Below are positions 36,898 to 46,268 of a stretch of 64,000 nucleotides of DNA, in pieces. The position numbers were made by a program, and so were the translations under genes. The notes below the pieces were generated by a model. The model had not been told where the DNA came from. It saw nothing but the letters and a program-made list of their open reading frames with translations, and ran no database searches. Numbering within the stretch: the stretch's first letter is position 1; each line of letters begins with the position of its first letter. The stretch covers positions 18,963 to 82,962 of the forward strand of contig CACOXX010000002.1 of NCBI GenBank assembly GCA_902631265.1, in the 5' to 3' direction. This stretch comes from an uncultured Pelagibacteraceae bacterium (GTDB lineage: Bacteria; Pseudomonadota; Alphaproteobacteria; Pelagibacterales; Pelagibacteraceae).

Positions 36898-38343
36898 ATG
36901 GAAGTGGAAAAAAAAATCGACCCATTCGGATTTAGGGAATATGACGCAAGGTGGCTATACCCAAAAAGCATCAACTCGAAGGGAATCGAGGCAGTAGGAA
37001 AAGGATTCGGGACCCAAGTTATTAACACTGAAAAAAATCCAACTGTAATCGTAGGTAACGACTACAGATCCTATAGCGAAGAGGTTAAAAATAATTTTGT
37101 AAAAGGACTTTTATCAACTGGCTGTAATGTAAAAGATATAGGTCTATGTTTATCACCTACAGTTTATTTTTCCCAATTTAAAATAAAATCGAATGCAGTA
37201 GCAATGATAACTGCAAGCCACAACGAAAATGGTTGGACAGGAATAAAGATGGGAATTGAGAAAGGTTTAACTCATTGCAAAGATGAAATGTCTGAACTTA
37301 AATCAATTGTAATGAATGAAACTTTTAAACAAGGTTCAGGTAAATACGAAAAAGTAGAAAATTTTAATAGAGTATACATTGATGAATTATCGAAAAATAA
37401 GATAAAGAAAAAATTAAAAGTTGTAGCTGCTTGCGGGAATGGAACTGCAGGAATATTTGCACCAGAGATCCTAAGGAATATTGGGTGTGAAGTAATAGAA
37501 CTTGATTGTAATTTAGACTATAATTTTCCAAGATATAACCCAAACCCAGAAGATATGAAAATGTTACATGAAATTTCAAAATGCGTAAAAGAAAATAATG
37601 CAGACGTAGGTTTTGGATTTGATGGTGATGGAGATAGGGTTGGAGTTATAGATAATAAAGGTAATGAAATATTTGCGGACAAAATCGGTTTGTTAATTGC
37701 TAGAAATATTTCAGAATTGCATCCTAATAATAAATTTATCGTAGATGTAAAATCTACAGGATTATTTAGCAAAGATGAAATTTTAAAAAAAAATAATTGC
37801 AAAACTCTTTATTGGAAAACAGGACATTCGTATATAAAAAGAAAAGTGAAAGAAGATAATGCAATAGCTGGATTTGAAAAAAGTGGTCACTTTTTTTTTA
37901 ATAAACCTCTAGGATTTGGTTTTGACGATGGTATTAATTCGGCAATTCAAATTTGTCATTTGGTAGATAATCAAAATAAAAAATTAGATGTTTTGATAAA
38001 TCATTTACCAAAAACTTTTCAGAGCCCAACTATGGGACCATTTTGTAAAGATGAAGAAAAATATAAAGTTATAGATGAAATTATTGCTAATATAAAAAAT
38101 CTTCGAACTGAAAAGAAAAAAATATGTAATCAAGAAATTACCGACATACTTACGGTTAACGGTGTCAGATTTACTCTTGCTGATGGATCTTGGGGCCTTG
38201 TAAGAGCATCTTCGAACAAACCTTCGCTTGTTGTGGTAACAGAAAGTCCTGTGTCGGAACAAATTAAAACTGATATCTTTAGATTTATAGATGATTTACT
38301 TCAAAAAACAGGGAAGATTGGTGAGTACGATCAAAAGATTTAG
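36898..38343 (+). CDS. manB: phosphomannomutase/phosphoglucomutase
   Basis: Interconverts hexose 6- and 1-phosphates for nucleotide-sugar synthesis. The ORF track starts at 36784 inside the nrd control region; the ATG at 36898 (MEVEKKIDPFGFREYDARWLYP) starts the homology and gives 481 residues. It has the phosphoserine loop TASHN with Ser107, the metal loop GFDGDGDRVGV (Asp242, 244, 246), and the sugar-binding GFEKSGHFFF segment. Divergent from nrdA. ManB, AlgC or Pgm specificity cannot be separated by eye. Confidence 0.88.
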   Translation: MEVEKKIDPFGFREYDARWLYPKSINSKGIEAVGKGFGTQVINTEKNPTVIVGNDYRSYSEEVKNNFVKGLLSTGCNVKDIGLCLSPTVYFSQFKIKSNAVAMITASHNENGWTGIKMGIEKGLTHCKDEMSELKSIVMNETFKQGSGKYEKVENFNRVYIDELSKNKIKKKLKVVAACGNGTAGIFAPEILRNIGCEVIELDCNLDYNFPRYNPNPEDMKMLHEISKCVKENNADVGFGFDGDGDRVGVIDNKGNEIFADKIGLLIARNISELHPNNKFIVDVKSTGLFSKDEILKKNNCKTLYWKTGHSYIKRKVKEDNAIAGFEKSGHFFFNKPLGFGFDDGINSAIQICHLVDNQNKKLDVLINHLPKTFQSPTMGPFCKDEEKYKVIDEIIANIKNLRTEKKKICNQEITDILTVNGVRFTLADGSWGLVRASSNKPSLVVVTESPVSEQIKTDIFRFIDDLLQKTGKIGEYDQKI

Positions 38344-38344
38344 A

Positions 38345-38746
38345 TTAAACTTTATTTCCTTTAATTAAAAAATAAAAGCCACCAATAAAAAGAAAAATTT
38401 GCTCACTGGTGAATAATTTTTGGGTGATAAACCAATCTGGATGAGCGATTATAAAAATATTTGTCATGATTATAACAATTACAAGGCCTGCAAATCTTGT
38501 AAGCGTGTCTCCTATAGGATTTTTTAAAAAACCACTTACAATTAAAATAACTCCTGATAAGAGCTCACTTAATGCAACAAAAGAAGCTAACACAGGAGAT
38601 AAACCAAAATACTCAACTAAACCAGCTGGTGGCAAAGGAAATTTTGCATAACCGTGAATAATAAAAGCAATACCAATTCCAAATCTTAATAGATGAGATG
38701 CAATAGCTTCAAAATTCAATAAAAAGTTTTTTGCTTTAGAAATCAT
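38345..38746 (-). CDS. DoxX family membrane protein
   Basis: The 133-residue protein has about four membrane helices. The DoxX pattern is visible in LLRFGIGIAFIIHGYAKFPLPPAGLVEYFGLSPVLASFVALSELLSGVILIVSGF. Functions of DoxX proteins vary and are mostly unknown; some pair with redox or sulfur metabolism. It is downstream of two TauE/SafE genes with a 57-base gap and convergent with the phosphohexomutase. Confidence 0.82.
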   Translation of the reverse strand: MISKAKNFLLNFEAIASHLLRFGIGIAFIIHGYAKFPLPPAGLVEYFGLSPVLASFVALSELLSGVILIVSGFLKNPIGDTLTRFAGLVIVIIMTNIFIIAHPDWFITQKLFTSEQIFLFIGGFYFLIKGNKV

Positions 38747-38803
38747 AATTAAATCTTAAATATTTTGTATTGTAGTTCAAGAGAAGTTTTCTAATTATCA
38801 CCA

Positions 38804-39634
38804 TCAAATATTAAAATATCTATAAAGAAATATAGTAGCCATAACGTATAAAAATATTCCAAAAAGCACCTGAACTTTTGCTTTTTCAAGTCTATGTACT
38901 GTATTTGCACCAATTCTGGCCATATAAGTAGTTATTGGAACGAATATGAAAAAGGCTGGAATATTAACAAAACCGATACTCAATGGGATATCAACCTCTT
39001 TATAAAGACCAGATATAAAAAAACCAACTGCACCAAATAATGAAATTATAAATCCGATTACTGCCGCACTTCCTATTGCTCGATTAATAGTGTACCCAAA
39101 ATATCTTAAAACAGGAACATTTATCATTGCCCCCGTAATCCCCATTGGAGCAGAAATTAAACCAGAAATAAATCCAAACGTTAAACGAGGTAATAGATTA
39201 AATGACGGCAGGGCACTTTTATTATTATTTTTAACAAGTAGTAAATAGGCTCCTAGGATATAAACCATAATAGCAAAAAATAAAACTAAGGATTTTGTGT
39301 TCATTTTGGATGCAATTATAGTTCCACTCACTACACCAATAATAACGAATACTCCAAAAGATTTAATTATACTCATATCCACGGCGTTGTGTTTTTTGTG
39401 GGTTAAGACTGAGGAAAACGACGTTAAGATTGTTATTGTAAATGCAGTTCCAACTGTTAAGTGCATTAAATATTCTTTATCTATTCCGTATAATTCAAAG
39501 ATAAAAAATAAAAAAGGTACAGAAATTAATCCACCACCAATTCCAAATAGTCCTGCAAAAAAACCTACAGGGATAGCAGCGGCTATCATCAAGAAAATTA
39601 TGAGTAAATATTCGTTTAAGATTGTTTCTATCAC
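38804..39634 (-). CDS. TauE/SafE family exporter, copy B
   Basis: The 276-residue protein has about eight membrane helices and the TauE repeat pattern: GFFAGLFGIGGGLISVPFL in the first half and SGLISAPMGITGAMINVPVLRYFGY in the second. The family includes sulfite and organosulfonate exporters. It is a clear paralogue of the upstream gene (compare LTHKKHNAVDMSIIKSFGVF with LTHREHDAVDFKMVKSFGIF). It begins 10 bases after that gene's stop. The second-half GGG is changed to ITG. Confidence 0.85.
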   Translation of the reverse strand: MIETILNEYLLIIFLMIAAAIPVGFFAGLFGIGGGLISVPFLFFIFELYGIDKEYLMHLTVGTAFTITILTSFSSVLTHKKHNAVDMSIIKSFGVFVIIGVVSGTIIASKMNTKSLVLFFAIMVYILGAYLLLVKNNNKSALPSFNLLPRLTFGFISGLISAPMGITGAMINVPVLRYFGYTINRAIGSAAVIGFIISLFGAVGFFISGLYKEVDIPLSIGFVNIPAFFIFVPITTYMARIGANTVHRLEKAKVQVLFGIFLYVMATIFLYRYFNI

Positions 39635-39644
39635 TTTTGTAAAA

Positions 39645-40481
39645 TTAATTGATACTTAGATATTCTAAAAATGATCTAATTGATACCAAAATTAAAAAAG
39701 TTCCAAATATTTTGCTAAGTATTTTTTTGTCTATTTTATACACTGCTTTAGCGCCTAGTCTAGCCATTATCATAGTTACAGGTACAAAAACAATGAAGCC
39801 TAGTAAATTTATATAACCCAGACTGAACGGTGTATTTACATTGTCTATGATCTTGCCGCCTGTAATCATTGTAATAGTTCCAGCAACAGCAATAAGAAAA
39901 CCTACAGCTGCTGCTGTCCCAATTGATTTTCTAATATCGTAACCAAATGTTCTCATGAATGGAACCATCAGTGATCCTCCTCCAATACCTAAAGGTATAG
40001 ATATAAATCCAATTATTATCCCAGAAATATTTTTAACCAAATTTGATATTTGTTTTGGATTATCAACTAATTTTTCTCTCAAAAAAATAAAAAAAAGTCC
40101 AACCATAAATGCAAATATAGAAAAAAATAATACAAGCGCAGGTGTTTTTAAATTAACTGCTAAGAAAGTTCCAAAAAAAACTCCAATTAAAATAAAAATT
40201 CCAAAAGATTTTACCATTTTAAAATCTACTGCATCATGTTCTCTATGTGTTAAAGTAGATATAATTGAAGTTGGAATTATTATTGCTAAAGATGTACCAA
40301 CGGCTAAATGCATCCTTGTTACAATGTCAAAGTCTAAAACTGTAAACGCGTAGTAAAGTGCGGGAACCATAATTATGCCACCACCTACTCCAAGTAAACC
40401 AGCCATAAATCCTGCAACTGCCGCAGCAATAGCTAAAACAGTTAAAAGATAAAAAATTTCATTGATATTTAAATTTTCCAT
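39645..40481 (-). CDS. TauE/SafE family exporter, copy A
   Basis: The 278-residue polytopic protein has both canonical glycine-rich signatures, GFMAGLLGVGGGIIMVPAL and IIGFISIPLGIGGGSLMVPFMRTFGY. TauE/SafE carriers move sulfite, sulfoacetate or other small anions across the inner membrane. It overlaps the dusA stop by one base and precedes its paralogue, so a tandem duplication followed by divergence is likely. Substrate is unknown; the upstream TRAP genes suggest an organic acid context. Confidence 0.87.
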   Translation of the reverse strand: MENLNINEIFYLLTVLAIAAAVAGFMAGLLGVGGGIIMVPALYYAFTVLDFDIVTRMHLAVGTSLAIIIPTSIISTLTHREHDAVDFKMVKSFGIFILIGVFFGTFLAVNLKTPALVLFFSIFAFMVGLFFIFLREKLVDNPKQISNLVKNISGIIIGFISIPLGIGGGSLMVPFMRTFGYDIRKSIGTAAAVGFLIAVAGTITMITGGKIIDNVNTPFSLGYINLLGFIVFVPVTMIMARLGAKAVYKIDKKILSKIFGTFLILVSIRSFLEYLSIN

Positions 40482-41488
40482 TAAGAATTTAATTGATTTG
40501 CTTTCTCATTATTTTGCACAATAGTCATTATGTGTTTAGCTTTTTGAAAATCTGAGTCTCTAGCCATCATATTGTCACTTAAATATCTTTTCCAATCTTT
40601 AGAGCCAGGTTGACCATGATACAGCCCCACTGTGTGTCGCATTATATGATTTACTTTTGTACCAAGTTTTACTTCTTCCTCTAAATAATTAATAATTTCT
40701 TTTGCAATTTGTTCTCTTGATGGCACTTCATTTGTATTAAATATTTCTTTCTCAATATCAGTCAAAAAGTAAGGATTTTGATAAATTGCTCTTCCAATCA
40801 TCACGCCATCACAATGTTCTAAATGTTTTTTAATTTCTTTAGTTTGTGAGATACCTCCATTAATTATTATTTCAAGGTCTGAATTTGCTTTCTTAATTTC
40901 GTATACCATTTCATAATTAAGCTTTGGTATATTTAAATTTTGTTTAGGAGTAAGACCTTTTAATAAAGCCTTTCTTGCATGAAGTATGATTGTTTTACAC
41001 CCAGATTGTTTTATTTTGTTAATGAAATTATTTAAATATTCAAAGTCCTCAATTTCATCAACTCCTATCCTAGTTTTAGCTGTAACTGGAATTTTGCATG
41101 AATTGACCATGTTATTAATACATTCTGCAACTAAATCAGGCTCTTTCATTAAACACGCTCCAAAAGAATTTTTTTGTACCTTTTTACTTGGACAACCTAA
41201 ATTAATATTAATTTCATCATAACCAAATTGTTCTGCTAGTTTGGCAACTTCTGCTAGCTCATTTTTGTCTGAGCCTCCTACTTGAAGAGCAACAGGCTTC
41301 TCTTCTTCTCTAAAACCAAGTATTCTTTTTCTATCACCATGAATTGCTGATTTCGTTGCAACCATCTCAGAGTACAGCATTACATTTTTGCTTATAAGTC
41401 TTAAGAAATATCTATCATGCCTATCAGTGCAATCCATCATTGGTGCAACAGATATTTTTCTATTGATTTTTTTGTTTTTAAAATCCAA
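40481..41488 (-). CDS. dusA: tRNA-dihydrouridine synthase, DusA type
   Basis: Reduces uridines in the tRNA D loop using FMN and NADPH. The 335-residue protein starts KISVAPMMDCTDRHDRYFLRLIS, which is diagnostic of DusA rather than DusB/C, and has NINLGCPSKKVQKNSFGACLMK with the catalytic Cys102. It overlaps dctM by 11 bases and tauE copy A by one, so it is embedded in a transporter operon, a common kind of SAR11-like packing with no clear functional link. Confidence 0.93.
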   Translation of the reverse strand: MDFKNKKINRKISVAPMMDCTDRHDRYFLRLISKNVMLYSEMVATKSAIHGDRKRILGFREEEKPVALQVGGSDKNELAEVAKLAEQFGYDEININLGCPSKKVQKNSFGACLMKEPDLVAECINNMVNSCKIPVTAKTRIGVDEIEDFEYLNNFINKIKQSGCKTIILHARKALLKGLTPKQNLNIPKLNYEMVYEIKKANSDLEIIINGGISQTKEIKKHLEHCDGVMIGRAIYQNPYFLTDIEKEIFNTNEVPSREQIAKEIINYLEEEVKLGTKVNHIMRHTVGLYHGQPGSKDWKRYLSDNMMARDSDFQKAKHIMTIVQNNEKANQLNS

Positions 41489-42809
41489 TTGGTTTACCCA
41501 TTAATTTGTCAGGTAACCAAGTTACTATTTCTGGGAAAATACACAATATTATTATACAGATAACCATCATAACCATAAAAGGAATAGAGCCTTTTAATAT
41601 TTCAGAAAGACTCACGTCTGGAGTAATTCCTTTTATAATATATAAGTTTAATCCAACGGGTGGTGTAATCAATCCAATCTCCATATTTATCGTAAAGACG
41701 ATTGCGAACCAATAAGGATCAAAGCCAAACTGAGTAATAATTGGCAGTAATATTGCAGATGTCATAACTATAACTGCAACAGGTGGTAAAAAGAAACCAG
41801 CAATCAACAAAAATATATTAATATAGAAAAATAAGACCCATTTATTTAATCCCATCTCTACAATGGTTTGAGCAATTGATTGTGTTACATAAAGAGTAGA
41901 TAAGCTAAAAGCGAATATATAAGAACCTGCAATGATAAACATTATCATTACGCTTTCTTTCATAGATACTTTAACGATATCCCATATTTTTTTCGGTTGA
42001 TAAATTTTGTAAACAATTGCAATCATGACAAATACAAGAAATGCACCTACTCCAGATGCTTCTGAAGGAGTTGCTACTCCACCGTATAGAACATATAAAA
42101 CTCCAACCACTATTAATAAAAATGGAAGAACTCTTGGGATGACTTCTAATTTTTCTTTGAGTGTAGGGGGTGTTCTATTTCTTAAAATTTCTGCAGATTG
42201 CTTGTCAATAAAGTAAGAGTAGATGTAAGCCCATAACATAAATAATCCAGCTAGAAGTAAACCAGGTATGACACCGCATAAAAATAATCTTCCAATTGAA
42301 GTACCAGTTGCTAATCCATAAACAATTAAAACAATACTGGGCGGTATTAAAACACCTAAAGTTCCCCCTGCCGCTATACATCCTGTTGCTAATCTTGCTG
42401 AGTATCCTCTTTTTCGCATTTCTGGAATACCCATCGTTCCTATTGCTGCACATGTTGCAGGACTTGATCCACTTAAGGCTGCAAAGATAGAGCATGCTCC
42501 AATATTAGAAACAACAAGACCACCAGGCAACCTCCATAGCCATCTGTCTAAACCTGTGTACAAATCTTTACCAGCTGGTGAATTCGCAACAGCCATACCC
42601 ATTAAAATAAACATTGGTATAGACAACAAGACAAAAGAATTTAAACCTGCGTAAAATGTTTCAGCGAAAACATTTAAAATTGAAAAACCTTCAGCGATAA
42701 CTAAAAAGACAACTGAAATAAAGCATAAGCCAAAAGCTATTGGTATCCCTGAAAATAACATTACAACAGTTACTATTCCAACTACTAAACCTAATAATAA
42801 AGGATCCAT
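41478..42809 (-). CDS. dctM: TRAP transporter large permease subunit (DctM)
   Basis: The 443-residue protein has about 12 membrane helices and the DctM signature pattern (SIPMFILMGMAVANSPAGKDLY, GGTLGVLIPPSIVLIVYGLATGTSIGRLFLCGVIPGLLL, ITPPVGLNLYIIKGI). It forms the transport channel with DctQ, driven by an ion gradient. One-base overlap with dctQ. The carried solute is set by DctP and is not known. Confidence 0.95.
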   Translation of the reverse strand: MDPLLLGLVVGIVTVVMLFSGIPIAFGLCFISVVFLVIAEGFSILNVFAETFYAGLNSFVLLSIPMFILMGMAVANSPAGKDLYTGLDRWLWRLPGGLVVSNIGACSIFAALSGSSPATCAAIGTMGIPEMRKRGYSARLATGCIAAGGTLGVLIPPSIVLIVYGLATGTSIGRLFLCGVIPGLLLAGLFMLWAYIYSYFIDKQSAEILRNRTPPTLKEKLEVIPRVLPFLLIVVGVLYVLYGGVATPSEASGVGAFLVFVMIAIVYKIYQPKKIWDIVKVSMKESVMIMFIIAGSYIFAFSLSTLYVTQSIAQTIVEMGLNKWVLFFYINIFLLIAGFFLPPVAVIVMTSAILLPIITQFGFDPYWFAIVFTINMEIGLITPPVGLNLYIIKGITPDVSLSEILKGSIPFMVMMVICIIILCIFPEIVTWLPDKLMGKPIGF

Positions 42810-43306
42810 TACTCAAACTCCTTTAATTTTCTTATGTGCAAGATCAATTCAGATATATATGACAATGTCATAAGAATTGCGCCGATAAGCATTGATGAAT
42901 AGGGTATCCAGAGTGGAGGACCCCATACTGTTCCTGTATTGTAATTCTTTATAAATGCTTCGTAAGTAATTTCATAACTTACGTAAAATAAAATTAGAAA
43001 AAAAATTAAACAAAGACTGTCAGTAAAAATTTTAAGTTTAGTGACATTCTTTTCACTTAAAAAAGTATATAGATACTCCATATTAACGTGACCTTTTTCA
43101 CTTAAAACATATGCCGCGCCTATAAATGTAGAAGCAACCAATAACATTGTGACAAGCTCTGTTTGCCAGGTGATTGCGTTCTTAAATAAATATCTCTCGA
43201 AGACTAATTCTGTAATGATAACGATAGAAAGAAAAAGACAGCCAGCTGCAAAAATTCCGCAAGCTTTAGCTAGCCAGTTTGTTAATTTAATAAATTTATC
43301 AGTCAT
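42809..43306 (-). CDS. dctQ: TRAP transporter small permease subunit (DctQ)
   Basis: The 165-residue protein has four membrane helices and the DctQ-like stretches ITWQTELVTMLLVASTFIGAAYVLSEKGHVNMEYLY and VWGPPLWIPYSSMLIGAILMTLSY. It partners DctM. Its start lies 5 bases after a strong stem-loop and U run that separates it from dctP, so it may be expressed below the level of the binding protein. Confidence 0.92.
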   Translation of the reverse strand: MTDKFIKLTNWLAKACGIFAAGCLFLSIVIITELVFERYLFKNAITWQTELVTMLLVASTFIGAAYVLSEKGHVNMEYLYTFLSEKNVTKLKIFTDSLCLIFFLILFYVSYEITYEAFIKNYNTGTVWGPPLWIPYSSMLIGAILMTLSYISELILHIRKLKEFE

Positions 43307-43307
43307 G

Positions 43308-43338
43308 AAAAATACCCCTGCCGATATAGCAGGGGTAT
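43308..43338 (-). terminator. stem-loop with U tract between dctP and dctQ
   Basis: On the reverse strand ATACCCCTGC-TATATCG-GCAGGGGTAT is a perfect 10 bp stem followed at once by TTTTT, directly before the dctQ start. It has the form of an intrinsic terminator acting as a partial stop, or a 3' stabiliser of the binding-protein mRNA. Confidence 0.8.
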
Positions 43339-43351
43339 AATTTTAATTTAA

Positions 43352-44362
43352 TTATTTTACAGCAAGAGCCATATCGATCAATTTTTGACCGTTAGGCACT
43401 TTTTCTGCAAAGTTTTTGTATGAAGATTTTTTAGCAATAGCTAACCAAGCATCAAAGTCTGATTTCGACATGTAAGACAACTTCACACCAGCTTTTTTGT
43501 AAGCTTTTTCCATTGTCGTATCTAAACCAGCAGCTTCTTTAGTCATATACTTCTCTGCTTTTTTTCCAGCTTTCATTAAAGCTTTTTGTTGTTTGCTATC
43601 TAAAGCATCAAAAGATTTTTTTGACATCAAAATTGGCTCATACATAAACCATAGACCAAAATCTCCTGGAGGTGTTGCACATTTTACTTGCTCATAGATT
43701 CTGTATGAAACAAAACTTCCTGAACTAGTATTAGCACCATCTAATACACCTGTTTGCAAACCATTATAGATTTCAGAAGATGGCATTGATTGAATACCTG
43801 CTCCCGCTGCTTCTAACATTTGGTTAAATGCTTTACCTGCAGCTCTAAACGTTTGACCTTTTACAGATGCTGGATTTGAAATACAATTTTTCTTTGAAAC
43901 AAATCCACCTGCAAGCCAAGCATCAGACAAAACAACTACTCCAGCATCATTGATGATTTTTTTAATTTCTGTCATCATTGGAGACGCATTAACTCTTAAT
44001 GCATGTTTATGGTTTTTAACCATTCCTGGCATTAAAGTAATGTCAAACTCTGGATGGAACTTAGCAGCATATGCTAATGGGAAAGCTGAAATATCCAGCT
44101 GACCTGTTGTCATCGGTTTCCATTGCTCTTTTGGTTTGTAAAGTGATTTTGCAGGGTAAATTCTTATATCTACTCCTACATTAGCTTTTTTCATTTCATC
44201 AGCAATAATTTGAACCATTTCGTGTCTTACATCGAAAGACCCGTCAGCTCTTGGCGTACCTGGCCATTGGTGACTAGCTTTTAAAGTTACTGCAAAAGCT
44301 GATCCAATAGTTGTAGTTACGAAAACTAATGAAAGAAAATATAAAGATATTTTTTTTAACAT
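43352..44362 (-). CDS. dctP: TRAP transporter substrate-binding protein (DctP family)
   Basis: The 336-residue periplasmic protein starts with a signal peptide (MLKKISLYFLSLVFVTTTIGSAFA, cleavage likely after AFA at about 24). DctP family sequence follows: LKASHQWPGT, then VKGQTFRAAGKAFNQMLEAAGAGIQSMPSSEIYNGLQTGVLDGANTSSGSF, which includes the conserved arginine region contacting a carboxylate. It likely binds an organic acid; the exact ligand is unknown. It is divergent from a CoA-transferase gene, which may share its regulation. Confidence 0.93.
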   Translation of the reverse strand: MLKKISLYFLSLVFVTTTIGSAFAVTLKASHQWPGTPRADGSFDVRHEMVQIIADEMKKANVGVDIRIYPAKSLYKPKEQWKPMTTGQLDISAFPLAYAAKFHPEFDITLMPGMVKNHKHALRVNASPMMTEIKKIINDAGVVVLSDAWLAGGFVSKKNCISNPASVKGQTFRAAGKAFNQMLEAAGAGIQSMPSSEIYNGLQTGVLDGANTSSGSFVSYRIYEQVKCATPPGDFGLWFMYEPILMSKKSFDALDSKQQKALMKAGKKAEKYMTKEAAGLDTTMEKAYKKAGVKLSYMSKSDFDAWLAIAKKSSYKNFAEKVPNGQKLIDMALAVK

Positions 44363-44453
44363 TATTATTCCTCTCTATTATTATTTTATTGATGTATTAA
44401 ATGTAACTTCTTGATAAGAGTCAATATGCTTTAAAATACAATTGACGCTAATT

Positions 44454-45599
44454 ATGAATGGACCCTTAAAAGATATATTAGTTTTAGACCTAACTCGAGT
44501 TCTGGTTGGTCCTTATTGCACAATGATATTATCAGATTTGGGTGCAAGAGTAATTAAAGTTGAAGCACCTGAAATTGGAGATGACTCTAGAAAATTTGGA
44601 CCTTTCATTGATGACCAGTCTGCATACTTTATGTCCCTTAATAGAGGAAAAGAAAGTATAGCTCTAAATTTAAAAAATTCAGAAGATAAAAAAATATTTG
44701 AACAAATACTTAAAAAAGCAGATGTGTTAGTTGAAAATTTTAAACCTGGAACATTAGAAAAATGGGGATTTGGTTGGAAAGATTTATGTAAGAAATATCC
44801 AAAATTAATTTATGCTTCTGCATCTGGTTTTGGTCAGACAGGTCCATTAAGAGAATTACCTGCATACGATATGGTTGTTCAAGGAATGGGTGGACTAATG
44901 AGTGTAACTGGTCAACCAAATTCTGAACCTACAAGAGTCGGAACATCAATTGGTGATATCACTGCTGGTTTGTTTACAGCGATAGGTGTTAATGCAGCAC
45001 TATATGACAGGAAGAAAACAGGTAAAGGAACTTACATAGATGTTTCGATGCTTGACTGCCAAATTGCAATTTTGGAAAATGCAATTGCAAGATACTTGGC
45101 AAAGAATGAAATACCTAAACCAATGGGATCACGTCATCCATCAATAGCGCCTTTTGAAGCTTTTAAAACAAAAGATAGTCACATCATTATAGCGGCGGGT
45201 AACGACAAGCTTTTTGAAAAACTTTGCCAAGTTTTAAATATCAACAATATTTTAAAAGATGAAAAATTTAAAACAAATTCATCTAGAGCTCAAAATATGG
45301 ATGAACTAAAGAAGATTTTAGAAAAAGAACTTTTAACTAAAAATACAAGCGATTGGGTTTCATTGATGGAAAAAGAAAAAATTCCTTGTGGTCCAATCTT
45401 TAATATTAAACAAGCTGTTGAAAATCCTCAAATTAAATCAAGAAACATGATTGTGAATTCATATCATAAGAAAATTGGTGAATTTAAAACTGCTGGTAAT
45501 CCAATAAAAATGTCTAACTATAAAGATGAAGAAAAAAGAGGTGATATTCCAGATTTAGATGAACATAGAGAAAAAATTATTAAAGAATTTTGTAATTAA
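44454..45599 (+). CDS. family III CoA-transferase (CaiB/BaiF)
   Basis: Family III enzymes swap CoA between organic acids. The ORF track uses TTG at 44442; the ATG at 44454 (MNGPLKDILVLDLTRVLVGPY) matches the family and gives 381 residues. It has GARVIKVEAPEIGDDSR, NRGKESIALNL, VLVENFKPGTLEKWGF, and SIGDITAGLFTA, where Asp168 corresponds to the catalytic aspartate of formyl-CoA transferase. It is divergent from the TRAP genes, so it may activate the acid they import. It ends overlapping cmk by 20 bases. Confidence 0.9.
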   Translation: MNGPLKDILVLDLTRVLVGPYCTMILSDLGARVIKVEAPEIGDDSRKFGPFIDDQSAYFMSLNRGKESIALNLKNSEDKKIFEQILKKADVLVENFKPGTLEKWGFGWKDLCKKYPKLIYASASGFGQTGPLRELPAYDMVVQGMGGLMSVTGQPNSEPTRVGTSIGDITAGLFTAIGVNAALYDRKKTGKGTYIDVSMLDCQIAILENAIARYLAKNEIPKPMGSRHPSIAPFEAFKTKDSHIIIAAGNDKLFEKLCQVLNINNILKDEKFKTNSSRAQNMDELKKILEKELLTKNTSDWVSLMEKEKIPCGPIFNIKQAVENPQIKSRNMIVNSYHKKIGEFKTAGNPIKMSNYKDEEKRGDIPDLDEHREKIIKEFCN

Positions 45600-46221
45600 T
45601 TTTTTCTATCTCTCGAGACATTTTAAGTAATACTTTTTTTTTATTTAACTTGTCCGTTCTTATCAAAATGGCATCTCTCATTTTTTTTAATGGTGAATGT
45701 TTTCTTTTTTTATCAAGTTTAGTTCTGATACTTAAACTTTTTTTAACCTCTTTAAGTGGAACTTTTTTCTTAAGATCTTTCCATCTTCTAATAGAAGCTT
45801 CATTTAAATTACAAGTAAAATAAAAAGCCAAGTCGTAACGGGGATTTTTTTTAAGGATAGTGCTAGCTATGTCTCTACCCTCAACACATATTCTTTTATT
45901 TTTTTGAATAATCTTTTTTTGAAATTTTTTCATTATTTCCCTTACGTCTTTATTTTTGGCCAAATAACCAACATGATTACTAATTTCCTGTGAGTGAAGA
46001 GATTGCTTTTTTATTTTATTGTAAGAGATGTTTTTAAATTTCTTCTTTAAAAAAGGAACTACTTTTTTAGGCTTATGCTTAATGATAATTTTACTTGCAT
46101 ATCTGTATAATAGTCCAGAATTTATAAGAAAAAGTTTATATTTTTTTGAAACTAATTTTGCACCTGTGCTTTTACCGCTAGCAGCTTCTCCGTCACATGC
46201 AATTCTTAAAGACTTATTCAT
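45580..46221 (-). CDS. cmk: cytidylate kinase
   Basis: Phosphorylates CMP and dCMP. The 213-residue protein starts RIACDGEAASGKSTGAKLVSKKYKLFLINSGLLYRYAS with the P-loop at about 11-18, and has RICVEGRDIASTILKKNPRYDLAFYFTC, the Cmk GRDI block. The C-terminal part is very lysine rich and rather diverged. The 3' end overlaps the convergent CoA-transferase gene by 20 bases, an unusual antisense overlap that both readings tolerate. Confidence 0.88.
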   Translation of the reverse strand: MNKSLRIACDGEAASGKSTGAKLVSKKYKLFLINSGLLYRYASKIIIKHKPKKVVPFLKKKFKNISYNKIKKQSLHSQEISNHVGYLAKNKDVREIMKKFQKKIIQKNKRICVEGRDIASTILKKNPRYDLAFYFTCNLNEASIRRWKDLKKKVPLKEVKKSLSIRTKLDKKRKHSPLKKMRDAILIRTDKLNKKKVLLKMSREIEKINYKIL

Positions 46222-46268
46222 TAAAACTATGTTTAATTAAATAACTTATTTTGATTATGATTGAAATA

